From Ignatzschineria cameli (GTDB taxonomy: Bacteria > Pseudomonadota > Gammaproteobacteria > Cardiobacteriales > Wohlfahrtiimonadaceae), in NCBI RefSeq assembly GCF_003121895.1, contig NZ_QEWW01000003.1, forward strand, positions 186,001 to 250,000: a stretch of DNA of 64,000 bases, in the 5' to 3' direction. This document shows positions 45,400-54,183 of this stretch, piece by piece (position 1 is the first letter of the stretch; every line of letters begins with the position of its first letter). A program made the translations under genes and the position numbers. The notes beneath the pieces are model-generated. The model searched no databases and was not told where the DNA came from. It was given only the letters and a program-made list of their open reading frames with translations.

Positions 45400-45913
45400 T
45401 TTGTTAACACCGCTCTCTGCCCTCTTAAAAAAGGGCATGCCACTCCTCCTTCTTCTCAATAGTATCGCTTTAGCACTCCCGGAAGATCGAAAACTACCAC
45501 TCCATATCGATGCCGACTGGTCGGAGTTCCAGAGCAGCTCCCCGACAGAACCTACCGGGATCTATCGGGGAAATGTGGTCATGGTTCAAGGAAATCTAAC
45601 AATCTATGCCGATGAGGCGCATTTTCTCCTCGAAGATGGTGAATTAGAGTATATTATTGCTACCGGGGATCCGGTGAAAATTAAAGATCTTCCTAAGCCA
45701 GATGAACCTTGGGTCTTTGGTGAAGGGCAGACGCTCCGCTATTTCCCTAAACGCGCAATATTAGAGCTTGAAACCAATGCTCAAGTAGAACAGAACAAAG
45801 ATATCGCGACAGCCAATAAAATTATCTACGATCTAGATACTCGAACGATTAATGCTGAAAGAAGCCCTAAAGAGCGAGTCCACTTTACCATTCAGATGGA
45901 TAATCGGGACTAA
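45389..45913 (+). CDS. lptA: LPS periplasmic bridge protein LptA
   Basis: LptA forms the periplasmic bridge carrying lipopolysaccharide to LptDE. The 174-residue protein has a signal peptide (to about residue 29), then the OstA-like domain with IYRGNVVMVQGNLTIYADEAHFLLEDGELEYIIATGDPVKI, the family hallmark. It overlaps lptC, indicating coupled translation, and precedes lptB. Confidence 0.92.
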   Translation: MKNSLLTPLSALLKKGMPLLLLLNSIALALPEDRKLPLHIDADWSEFQSSSPTEPTGIYRGNVVMVQGNLTIYADEAHFLLEDGELEYIIATGDPVKIKDLPKPDEPWVFGEGQTLRYFPKRAILELETNAQVEQNKDIATANKIIYDLDTRTINAERSPKERVHFTIQMDNRD

Positions 45914-46003
45914 TAGCCTATCGCTCTATCGTATCGCTCTGATATGTTTTAGCGCAATAGAATGATTCTGAACAATCTCTTACGAGTGAAAGGTAAGCAA
46001 ACA

Positions 46004-46726
46004 ATGCTACTAACTGCACAAAATCTCATTAAACGCTTTAAGAATCGCACCGTTGTCAATGGTGCTTCATTCCATATTGAACAGGGTGAGGTCGTCGGGC
46101 TCTTAGGCCCTAATGGCGCCGGGAAAACAACCAGTTTCTATATGACCGTTGGTCTCATTACCCCAGATGAGGGTGAGGTCTTTATCGATGATAAAGAGAT
46201 TACTCAAAGTCCGATGCATATCCGTGCCCAATTAGGGATCGGTTACCTCCCGCAAGAAGCATCTATCTTTAGAAAGATGAGTAGTCGCGATAATATTTTA
46301 GCAATCTGTCAAACTCGCAAAGATCTCTCGCCACAAGCACAACAAGAGCTTACCGACGAGTTACTTGAAGACTTTAAAATCACTCACATCGCAAACTCCC
46401 TAGGAATCTCCCTATCAGGTGGAGAGCGTCGCCGTGTAGAGATTGCCCGAAGCTTAGCGCTCAATCCTAAATTTCTGCTACTCGACGAACCTTTTGCCGG
46501 CGTAGATCCGCTCTCTGTCTCTGATATTCAATCGATTATTCTCCAACTCTCTAAGCGTAATATCGGTATTTTAATTACCGATCACAATATTCGTGAAACG
46601 CTCTCGATCTGCGAACGATCCTACATTTTAAGTGCCGGCACCGTTATCGCAGAAGGAGACACAGAATATCTTCTCAATCATGAAGATGTCCGTCGCGTCT
46701 ATCTTGGAGAAAACTTCTCACTCTAA
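46004..46726 (+). CDS. lptB: LPS export ATPase LptB
   Basis: LptB powers lipopolysaccharide extraction with LptFG. ATG at 46004 (AAGGTA upstream) gives the usual 240 residues. Walker A is GPNGAGKTT, the signature [16 protein letters not shown], and Walker [13 protein letters not shown], all typical for LptB. rpoN, which often follows, is absent; sbcB comes next. Confidence 0.95.
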   Translation: MLLTAQNLIKRFKNRTVVNGASFHIEQGEVVGLLGPNGAGKTTSFYMTVGLITPDEGEVFIDDKEITQSPMHIRAQLGIGYLPQEASIFRKMSSRDNILAICQTRKDLSPQAQQELTDELLEDFKITHIANSLGISLSGGERRRVEIARSLALNPKFLLLDEPFAGVDPLSVSDIQSIILQLSKRNIGILITDHNIRETLSICERSYILSAGTVIAEGDTEYLLNHEDVRRVYLGENFSL

Positions 46727-46834
46727 AGGGTCGCATCAATAGAGCCCCATCATAGATTTTGTTATCATGCTCTCTTATCGCCGCAAAGCGATAATTAAAT
46801 CGCAACTCAAATAGCAATCGATAGAGGAGATGTC

Positions 46835-48250
46835 ATGTCACCAAGCTTCTTTTTTTATGATCTTGAAACCTTTGGGATTAATCCTAAAGAGGATCGTATT
46901 GCGCAGTTTGCCGGCATTAGAACAGATGAAAACTTCAATATCATTGAAGAGCCAATCAATATCTATTGCCACCCCCCGGAAGATTATCTCCCTGATCCCA
47001 ATGCGATTCTTATCACCGGCATTACCTTAGAGGAAGCTCAAGAGAAAGGGCTTTCTGAAGCTCAATTTGCTACCCAAATAGCGGAAGCATTCTCTCGACC
47101 TAATAGCTGCATCTTGGGATATAACAATATCCGCTTCGATGATGAGATGATTCGTTACCTCTTCTATCGTAACTTTATCGATCCATACGCCTATAGTTGG
47201 CAAAATGGAAATTCTCGCTGGGATCTGCTCGATATCGTTCGTGCCACTTATACCTTTCGCCCAGAAGGGATTGAGTGGCCCCAAGATGAGAAGGGGAATG
47301 TCAGCTTTAAATTAGAAAATCTCTCAAAGGCGAATCATCTCCTCCATGAGAAAGCCCATGATGCCCTCAGTGATGTCTATGCCACCATTGGAATGGCTAA
47401 ATTGATCAAAGAACGGCAACCGCGCCTCTTCTCCTACTACTTCAATCATCGGCGCGCGCGAGATCTTCAACAATTAATCGATCTACAAAAACTCAAACCA
47501 CTGCTTCATATCTCAGGAATGTTTGGATTAGAGCGTAATAATATCTCCATGATCACGCCGGTGCTTTTTAGCCCACAAAATCGTAATGAATTAATCTCTA
47601 TCGATCTTATGGGAGAGATAGAACCACTCTTAGAACTCCCTGCAGAAACGATTAGAGAGAAGCTCTACACCCCAACCGCTGAACTGCCTGAAGGAGAGGC
47701 AAGAATTCCCCTTAAAGGCATTCATCTCAATCGTTGCCCCGTTTTAGCACCCACAGCGCTTCTCTCTACCCTCCCCTCAGATATTTTAGATCAACAACAT
47801 TGCCTTAAAAATCATCAGCTTATTATCGATAATCGAGAATTGATGGAAACAAAATTGATGGAGATCTATCAAACACCACGCGACTTTGAGAGCGATCCTC
47901 ACAGTGAACCGGTAGAATCACTGCTCTACCAAGGATTCTTTGAGCGTAAAGATCGTCATCAGATGGATCTAGTGCCTAAGATGAATGGCGAGGAGCTAAA
48001 GTATCATGAGTTCTATTTTGATGACCCTCGCCTCGACCCCCTTCTCTTTATCTACCGCGCACGCAATTACTTTGAAACACTCTTTGAAGATGAGCAGGAA
48101 GAGTGGCAACGTTATATCCTCCTTAAACGAGAGTATTATCGTACCCGCTATCAGCCTACCTATGAAGCGCTCTTAGAAGAGGCTACTGCGACAGACGATC
48201 ACCATAAGATCGCTCTTTTACAATCGATTGGTCATTACTACCAATCATAG
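46835..48250 (+). CDS. sbcB: Exodeoxyribonuclease I (SbcB)
   Basis: Exonuclease I degrades single-stranded DNA 3' to 5' and takes part in recombination and mismatch repair. DEDDh motifs are visible: FYDLETFG at residues 7-14, YNNIRFDDEMIRYLFYRN, and HDALSDVYAT. The 471 residues match the family, including the SH3-like and C-terminal parts. GAGGAG lies upstream of the ATG. Confidence 0.95.
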   Translation: MSPSFFFYDLETFGINPKEDRIAQFAGIRTDENFNIIEEPINIYCHPPEDYLPDPNAILITGITLEEAQEKGLSEAQFATQIAEAFSRPNSCILGYNNIRFDDEMIRYLFYRNFIDPYAYSWQNGNSRWDLLDIVRATYTFRPEGIEWPQDEKGNVSFKLENLSKANHLLHEKAHDALSDVYATIGMAKLIKERQPRLFSYYFNHRRARDLQQLIDLQKLKPLLHISGMFGLERNNISMITPVLFSPQNRNELISIDLMGEIEPLLELPAETIREKLYTPTAELPEGEARIPLKGIHLNRCPVLAPTALLSTLPSDILDQQHCLKNHQLIIDNRELMETKLMEIYQTPRDFESDPHSEPVESLLYQGFFERKDRHQMDLVPKMNGEELKYHEFYFDDPRLDPLLFIYRARNYFETLFEDEQEEWQRYILLKREYYRTRYQPTYEALLEEATATDDHHKIALLQSIGHYYQS

Positions 48251-48286
48251 CGCTACCCTATTGACCTTTCCCACAAAACATCATTC

Positions 48287-49204
48287 ATGCCACTAATACT
48301 CGATCACTCATTCGATCTCTCGATTGCTTCTTGCAATGTACAAAACCTCTATGAAGGCTCTTCTATCCAGAAACTCTTTCACTTCATTATTGCGCTTGAT
48401 GATCCCCTCAATTTACCGGACATCATTGCATTGCAAGAGATCGGTGCTAAGACAAAGAGCGATCATCCAAGAGCCGAAGCGATTATCGGCGATTGGATCT
48501 GCCAACAGATAGCACAACGAAGTGGTATTCGATATCGTTATCTCGATCTTCCTCCTACAAATGAGAGTTCTGGTGGTGCCGCTGACCTCAATATTCGCCC
48601 CGCATTTCTCGTTAAAGAATCTCTCTCGGTACAACAACTACAGACGCTACCTACAATGAGCTGTTTTTCGGGTGATGAGCAGCAGTTCTTCTCGGCCTCC
48701 CGCTACCCACTTGCGCTAACGATCGATTATCATGGCCATCCTCTCATGCTGATCAACTGTCATCTCAAATCACAAAATGCAAAAACAAATCAAGATAAAA
48801 AGCGCGCACGAAAACAGCGAAATCAACAGGCACAAGCGATTTATAACTTCTATACTCAACAGCTACCTAACCACTATATTATTCTCTTAGGGGATTTTAA
48901 CGATACCCCCAATAGTCAGACGCTAGAGATATTACAAAGTAAAGAATTAAGATCTATCTGGAAAGATCTTCCGGGAAGACTCTACACAACAAAGCATCGA
49001 AATCGGCCGGTAATACTAGATTATATTTTGGTTGATCATCGCCTCTCATACCATAATCCTCAAGCACATCACATCAATACCAACCTATATTACACCTTTC
49101 GCTATTCCGACCATGATCCTATCAGTGTTCAAATTAGTGCGATCCCCCCTCTCAAACCACTAGAGGAGGCATCCTCCATTTGCCACAATATCCCAAGCAA
49201 GTGA
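48287..49204 (+). CDS. Endonuclease/exonuclease/phosphatase family protein
   Basis: This 305-residue protein has the EEP fold: SIASCNVQNLYEG, IIALQEIG (metal-binding glutamate), LINCHLKS, ILLGDFNDTPNS and the terminal YSDHDPI with the catalytic histidine. No signal peptide is seen, so it is probably cytoplasmic. EEP proteins include DNases, phosphatases and sphingomyelinases; this one could be a DNA-repair nuclease given its position after sbcB, but that is weak evidence. Confidence 0.82.
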   Translation: MPLILDHSFDLSIASCNVQNLYEGSSIQKLFHFIIALDDPLNLPDIIALQEIGAKTKSDHPRAEAIIGDWICQQIAQRSGIRYRYLDLPPTNESSGGAADLNIRPAFLVKESLSVQQLQTLPTMSCFSGDEQQFFSASRYPLALTIDYHGHPLMLINCHLKSQNAKTNQDKKRARKQRNQQAQAIYNFYTQQLPNHYIILLGDFNDTPNSQTLEILQSKELRSIWKDLPGRLYTTKHRNRPVILDYILVDHRLSYHNPQAHHINTNLYYTFRYSDHDPISVQISAIPPLKPLEEASSICHNIPSK

Positions 49205-49345
49205 TGCCAAAGGTCATTAAACAGAAGATAAAAAGTCGAAAAGGTGGGTAGATCAAATAAAATTACAACACAATGTATTCAACACCTATCCTTAGTAGCC
49301 ATTCCCTCACTCATAACGAAAATAATAAGAGGAATAGCAATAAAA

Positions 49346-49396
49346 TTAATAGACTTAATAGACTTAATAGACTTAGACTTAGACTTAGACTTAGAC
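49346..49396 (+). repeat. Microsatellite upstream of comF
   Basis: Three copies of TTAATAGAC (49346-49372) pass directly into four copies of TTAGAC (49373-49396). The tract ends 100 bp before the comF ATG. Copy number could vary by slippage and alter spacing in the comF promoter region. Confidence 0.9.
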
Positions 49397-49496
49397 TTAA
49401 TGAGAGTAATGAGTAGCAATGAGGGTTATGGAAGCAATCCGATTTAAAAGCCAATTTTAGGAACAGTTTCGAAGAGTCAATTAAGCGAGAGCAACA

Positions 49497-50216
49497 ATGA
49501 AGCAATCGATATTAGAGCGTACAAAATATCTCTTAAAGTCACTATTCCCACCTTTTTGCACCCTCTGCCAGCAAAAAATTATATTAGAGAAGTATGAAAA
49601 TCTCTGCCAAAGCTGTGTCTCAAAAATAATTTTTGCCGATCGAAAGTGTATCTTTTGTGATACAACCGGAGCCTTTCTGTGTCATTTTTGCAAAAAAGAA
49701 CACCCTAAACTTCAGGATATTTTTGTCTGTTTCAATTATGAGAACACTGTTCGTAAGATTATTCAGCAATTTAAATACTCCCTACGCCCCTATTTAGCAA
49801 AAACATTAACTCAGTTAATGTGGCAGCAAGCACCCAACTTCTTTGCTCAATTACCGATCGATACAACCATTATTCCTATGCCAAGTGGCCGTCTTCGCAT
49901 TGCGAAGCGAGGATACAATCCCGTCAGTGAAGTGGCTCGACATCTATCGAGACGTAGTGAGCTCTCCTACTGTGATAACTATCTAAAAAAGCGTGCCTTT
50001 TCTATTCCTCAGACAGACCTTAAACGATCTGAAAGACTTACAAATCTACAAAACCACTTTATTAAAAATCATGCTGTTCTATCGCCTGCAGAGCAGAGAT
50101 CATTCCTTATTATCGATGATGTTGTGACAACTGGTCGCTCCTTTAAGCAACTCCTTAAAAAGATGGATAGTCCTCATACAGAGGAGCTTTACGGCCTTTT
50201 TATCGCCCAATCTTAG
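49497..50216 (+). CDS. comF: ComF family phosphoribosyltransferase-like protein
   Basis: ComF proteins support natural transformation, acting in uptake or processing of single-stranded DNA. The N-terminus has a zinc-finger-like set of cysteines (CTLC, CQSC, CIFC, CHFC). The phosphoribosyltransferase domain has KRGYNPVSEVARHL and FLIIDDVVTTGRSF. Length 239 is typical. Together with pilZ at 5 kb it hints at a type IV pilus and competence. In E. coli the homologue GntX lies next to bioH; bioH is not here. Confidence 0.88.
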   Translation: MKQSILERTKYLLKSLFPPFCTLCQQKIILEKYENLCQSCVSKIIFADRKCIFCDTTGAFLCHFCKKEHPKLQDIFVCFNYENTVRKIIQQFKYSLRPYLAKTLTQLMWQQAPNFFAQLPIDTTIIPMPSGRLRIAKRGYNPVSEVARHLSRRSELSYCDNYLKKRAFSIPQTDLKRSERLTNLQNHFIKNHAVLSPAEQRSFLIIDDVVTTGRSFKQLLKKMDSPHTEELYGLFIAQS

Positions 50217-50217
50217 G

Positions 50218-50246
50218 TTGATAATTTATGGTGATTATGTCAAAAT
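50218..50246 (+). promoter_or_regulatory. Promoter of the 6S RNA gene
   Basis: TTGATA (50218-50223), a 17-bp spacer and CAAAAT (50241-50246) form a sigma-70-type promoter. The predicted start falls near 50253, exactly where the closing stem of the 6S RNA begins. The -35 overlaps the end of comF. Confidence 0.65.
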
Positions 50247-50252
50247 GTCGTT

Positions 50253-50460
50253 GGTGCGTTTCTGTTATGTACGAGCGTTTTTATCACCATACACCTCTTG
50301 ATCCTAATTTTAATACTTTGGATCGCCGACATTAGAGTTTGGTGTGCAAGCTGATTTAGTTCAGAAGCCTAAAGAACTCTATTAGGTATCCACTTGAACG
50401 TACGCGTTCAAGAGTCTTGGTGATTTGCAACCGACTACTACGGAAGCGCACCCTTTTTTT
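50253..50460 (+). ncRNA. ssrS: 6S RNA
   Basis: 6S RNA mimics an open promoter and binds sigma-70 RNA polymerase in stationary phase. The closing stem is GGTGCGTTTCTGT at 50253 with ACGGAAGCGCACC ending at 50452. Central and 3' parts resemble E. coli 6S RNA: GTTTGGTGTGCAAGC, CAGAAGCCTAAAGAAC and ACTTGAACGTACGCGTTCAAGAG match its GGUUGGUGAGCAUGC, GAGAAGCCUUAAAAC and CCUUGAACC..GGGUUCAAGGG. Seven T follow, as terminator. The body is about 200 nt. No fau/ygfA gene follows, unlike in E. coli. Confidence 0.85.
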
Positions 50461-50933
50461 ATCTAAAAAAAGCCAGAGAAGAATCATCTATCGAACCTCT
50501 ATCGATCTTTGTTGATGCTCCTTTCATCAGCCTCGGAGACTATATTCTAGGCTAAAATCAGAATATTACCTTTTCTAAATTAATATTAGAGTGAATACTT
50601 GGCTAATAGTGTAAGCTCGCCATTCTAAATCCTAAATATTACATCAGCAAGTTAACAATTAACAATGAAATATGCTTTTACCTTCTCAAGCCTCATGCTT
50701 CTGCCCTTATCTGATCAATCCTTATATGCTCATTGAGAAGTATTATAAGATTAAAAGCACCCCTCAGGCTTAGAATATCCGCTTTAATCAAACCGATGAG
50801 GTTCTAGAGTGGAATAACTCTCATAAAACAGTTGATCGCTACAATCGCCAATAATCGGCGTTAAATGGTGGCTGTTGCCGCAGAGTTTATCGCAGAGTGA
50901 TAAATATTAAAATGATTACAAAAATAGAATGCA
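50461..50933. other. Intergenic region with a possible decayed exported-protein gene
   Basis: A 23-codon frame at 50665-50736 starts like a signal peptide (MKYAFTFSSLMLLPLS) and stops. Another frame, shifted by one, reads NIRFNQTDEVLEWNNSHKTVDRYNRQ up to 50854 with one internal stop. Together they may be the remains of a small exported protein, but this is weak. Nothing else was recognised. Confidence 0.3.
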
Positions 50934-50963
50934 CAAAAAAAGCACTCTATTAGATAGAGTGCT
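50934..50963 (-). terminator. Terminator after the OmpA-like gene
   Basis: On the minus strand AGCACTCTAT pairs with ATAGAGTGCT (50941-50963) around three bases, followed by seven T. It lies 64 bp after the stop of the gene at 51027. Confidence 0.9.
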
Positions 50964-51026
50964 CTGAACATTACCCCGATGAAATTATTATCGGAGCAAG
51001 TTGCTCAACAATAGAGAAATTGTTAA

Positions 51027-51557
51027 TTAGTTAACGTTTACTTCTCTTACTGCTTCAATTTTAACATCTACACGACGGTTTTTCGCACGGCCTTCAGCAG
51101 TTGCGTTGTCAAATGTGTAGCTGATACCTTCACCCTTAGCAGTGATAATTGCTGGGTTAACACCTTTCTCAACTAAGTAGTTGCGTACTGCATCTGCACG
51201 ACGTTGTGAAAGACCAAGGTTGTATTTCTCGCTACCGATCGCATCAGTGTGACCTGTAAGAGTGATTGATTTTACATCGTTTGCATTCTTAACAAGCTCT
51301 GCTGCTACTTTATCAAGTAACTCACGGCCTTGTGGACGAAGTTCTGCTTTATCAAAAGCAAAGAATGTATCTGCTGAGAAAGTTAAATCTTGCACAACAA
51401 CACCACATCCAGGAACGCCATCTTTAACTAAGACACACTCGCCTTGACGATCTTTTACAAACTCACCTTGTCTATCGATTAACGAATCTGTCGCTGCTAC
51501 AGCTGTAGAAGTCGCGAATAGACCTGCTAATGCAGCAATAGTTAATTGCTTTTTCAT
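51027..51557 (-). CDS. OmpA-family protein without beta-barrel
   Basis: ATG at 51557 has GGAG upstream; the frame from 51569 begins with GTG and is less likely. The protein has a signal peptide (MKKQLTIAALAGLF, cleavage likely after VAA near residue 22) and an OmpA C-terminal peptidoglycan-binding domain: FDKAELRPQGRELLDKVA, TGHTDAIGSEKYNLGLSQRRADAVRNYL and AKNRRVDVKIE. At 176 residues it lacks the eight-strand barrel. The repeated DRQGEFVKDRQGECV near residue 28 is unusual. It may anchor the envelope to the wall. Confidence 0.9.
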   Translation of the reverse strand: MKKQLTIAALAGLFATSTAVAATDSLIDRQGEFVKDRQGECVLVKDGVPGCGVVVQDLTFSADTFFAFDKAELRPQGRELLDKVAAELVKNANDVKSITLTGHTDAIGSEKYNLGLSQRRADAVRNYLVEKGVNPAIITAKGEGISYTFDNATAEGRAKNRRVDVKIEAVREVNVN

Positions 51558-51796
51558 ATAAGTCTCCACTTAATTACTAATTATAAAATAAATGTATTAC
51601 AGACAGTTGTAACAAGTTACCTTCAGATAATACAAACTAACGGTTCAATCATATCTCATTTTTATTAGAATTGATACATATTTGCATCAAAAATCCAAAT
51701 TTGTGGGATTTTTAATACAAATATCTTTTTTGATACAACCCCGATCAAGCCCGGGTGATCCATCATGGAATAAAAATTATTTATAATAAGATAAGT

Positions 51797-53530
51797 CTAT
51801 TTTTTATCTACCCGATAGAGTTTGGCATAATATCCCGCCTTCTCAAGCAAGCTTTGATGTGTACCAACTTCAACAATTCGTCCTTGATCAAAAACAACAA
51901 TCTTATCGGCATGCTCTATCGTTGAGAGTCGATGAGCAATAATAATCGTCGTCTTCTCACGACTCAGCTCTTTGAGTGCCTGTTGAATGGCATACTCACT
52001 CTCATTATCTAAACTACTTGTCGCCTCATCAAAGATTAAGATCGGAGCATCTTTCAAAATCGCCCGCGCAATCGCAATCCTTTGACGCTGGCCTCCTGAT
52101 AATTTTGCCCCATTCTCACCAATGACTGTCTCATACTGCTCAGGTAACTTCTCAATAAAAGCATTGGCATTTGCAAATTGAGCTGCTTTTTCAATCGCCT
52201 CTTCAGTCGAAAATTCGTTACCAAAACTGATATTTTTAGCAATCGTATCTGCAAAAAGAATGACATGCTGCCCAACGTAACCGATCGCTGATCGATAAGC
52301 GGCGAGCTCAATCTCCTCAATATTCTTACCATCTAAAGAGATCGAACCTGAGGTTGGATTGTAAAATCGGGAAAGCAGATTCGCAAAGGTGCTCTTTCCA
52401 CTGCCGGAGGCACCTACAAGCGCTACCGTTTCATAGGGCTTAATCTCTAAAGAGATCTCTTTAAGTGCCGCTACCTCACTTCCCTCATATTGGAAAGTCA
52501 CATCTTTAAATTCAATATGCCCTTTCACCTGCGATAACTTAGCATCGCCTTGATCTTTTTCTCCTTCCGCATCTAAAATACTAAAGACCCCTTCAGCACC
52601 GGCCGCTCCCCGTTGTAACGCCTCATTCATACTGACTAAACGTTTAATCGGCGTTAACATTCCAACCATCGCTGCTAACAACGAGATAAAACTTCCGATA
52701 GTAACCTGATCTGCCGAGGCTTGATTTGAGGCATACCAGATCACAAAGGCGATAAAAATCACTAAAAAGACTTGGGAGACAGGGCTTGCTAATTGGCTAG
52801 CGACCAAGCTCTTCATACTCAAGTGTCTTAGATCCTTATTAACCTTAGAGAAACGTCCATTAACTTGATCATAAGCTTCAAAGAGCTTGATCTCCTTCTG
52901 CCCTCTAATCCCCTCTTCTAAGATATGATTAAACTCGCCCATATGCCCCTGCATTCTTCGAGAGATCCCCCGCAAACGTTTAGAGACATAGCGTAAAATC
53001 AGATAGAGAAATGGCGCCATTAAGAAGACAAGAAGTGTAATTTGCCAATTATTCACAAACATCACCGTAACCAATCCGATGATCATGGCACTATCTTTAA
53101 TAATCGATACTAAGGTAAGGGAGCTGACAGCCATCAACTGTGCAACATCGAAGGTCAACTTCGACATAAAGTAACCAGTAGAGTGCTTATCAAATGCTGT
53201 TTGCGGTAGATGCAGTAATTTATCAAACATTGCGACTCGAAGTGTCGTGATCACTCTCTGAGAGATCCACTGCATCCCAAAGCTACCTGCGAAATTGAGT
53301 ACGCTCGTTAGGATAAAAGCACCGACAACAAGCCACGGCATCAACTCAATAAAGAGCCGATTCTTATCGACAAAGCCTTCATCTAGAATCGGTTTTAATA
53401 ACCAAAATAGACCCGCTTCTGCAAACCCACCGAGCACGACACATAAAAGTGAAGTAATTAAGATCAGCGGATATTTGAAAGAGTAAGATAAGATCCGTTT
53501 ATATAAGCCCAAACTCTCTTTTTTAATCAC
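51797..53530 (-). CDS. msbA: Lipid A export ABC transporter MsbA
   Basis: MsbA flips lipid A-core across the inner membrane. This is a half-transporter of 577 residues with six membrane helices, then an ATPase domain with GASGSGKST, LSGGQRQRIAIARAIL and ILIFDEATSSLD. The start is GTG at 53530 with AAGGAAG upstream. lpxK, the usual downstream partner, is not here. Other type IV half-transporters are possible, but the N-terminal pattern fits MsbA. Confidence 0.9.
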   Translation of the reverse strand: MIKKESLGLYKRILSYSFKYPLILITSLLCVVLGGFAEAGLFWLLKPILDEGFVDKNRLFIELMPWLVVGAFILTSVLNFAGSFGMQWISQRVITTLRVAMFDKLLHLPQTAFDKHSTGYFMSKLTFDVAQLMAVSSLTLVSIIKDSAMIIGLVTVMFVNNWQITLLVFLMAPFLYLILRYVSKRLRGISRRMQGHMGEFNHILEEGIRGQKEIKLFEAYDQVNGRFSKVNKDLRHLSMKSLVASQLASPVSQVFLVIFIAFVIWYASNQASADQVTIGSFISLLAAMVGMLTPIKRLVSMNEALQRGAAGAEGVFSILDAEGEKDQGDAKLSQVKGHIEFKDVTFQYEGSEVAALKEISLEIKPYETVALVGASGSGKSTFANLLSRFYNPTSGSISLDGKNIEEIELAAYRSAIGYVGQHVILFADTIAKNISFGNEFSTEEAIEKAAQFANANAFIEKLPEQYETVIGENGAKLSGGQRQRIAIARAILKDAPILIFDEATSSLDNESEYAIQQALKELSREKTTIIIAHRLSTIEHADKIVVFDQGRIVEVGTHQSLLEKAGYYAKLYRVDKK

Positions 53531-53623
53531 AAAACTTCCTTCTTAAAAGTAGAAAAGCACCTATGCTACTGCTGCACAGGCGCTCTCTTTATATCGATCC
53601 TAATTCGTGATGCGGAACCTTAA

Positions 53624-54136
53624 TTAGTAGACAATCTCTACGCGACGGTTTTGTGCCCACGCACTCTCATCATATCCTGAGACTGCTGGCATCTCTTTTC
53701 CGTAGCTTCGAACTTTAATCTGATTTGGATTTGCTCCTGATTGGAGGAGAAGATCCCTAACGCTCAATGCTCGGCGTTCGCCTAATCCCATATTATACTC
53801 GTGCGATCCACGATCATCGGTATGCCCTTCTAACCAAACACCTCGATTAGGGTTTGCTTTAAGTTCCTGTCCATGCGCACGAACCACATCATAAGACTCA
53901 CGACGCAAACGATCTGAGTCAAAATCAAAGTAGATAATACGATCTGCTGTTCCACGTTTACCATAGTCGGCATCATAGTAGGTACTAGCAGGCCCTTCTC
54001 CGTAACCATAGCCATAACCTACGCCACCAGGACCGCCGGTGCCACCGACACCACCCGCTCCACCTGTAGAGCTACACGCTGCAACCACAGCTCCTAATAG
54101 CGCTATGGAGATACCTCTCATCATTAACTTACGCAT
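53624..54136 (-). CDS. pal: Peptidoglycan-associated lipoprotein Pal
   Basis: Pal is the outer-membrane lipoprotein of the Tol-Pal machine and binds peptidoglycan and TolB. The lipobox VVAAC places the lipid on Cys21; a glycine-rich linker (GGAGGVGGTGGPGG) follows. The OmpA-like domain has YFDFDSDRL, LEGHTDDRGSHEYNMGLGERRA and AQNRRVEIVY. It follows tolB by 47 bp. No cpoB gene follows pal; msbA comes next. Confidence 0.95.
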   Translation of the reverse strand: MRKLMMRGISIALLGAVVAACSSTGGAGGVGGTGGPGGVGYGYGYGEGPASTYYDADYGKRGTADRIIYFDFDSDRLRRESYDVVRAHGQELKANPNRGVWLEGHTDDRGSHEYNMGLGERRALSVRDLLLQSGANPNQIKVRSYGKEMPAVSGYDESAWAQNRRVEIVY

Positions 54137-54183
54137 TTTAAACCCTCTTGAAATCTATGTAGTAGTAAATCTTTTATTGTTAT

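Noticed and set aside
49244-49447. 67-codon frame ending in Asp-Leu repeats
   Set aside because: It is created by the microsatellite; the repeat is non-coding in appearance.
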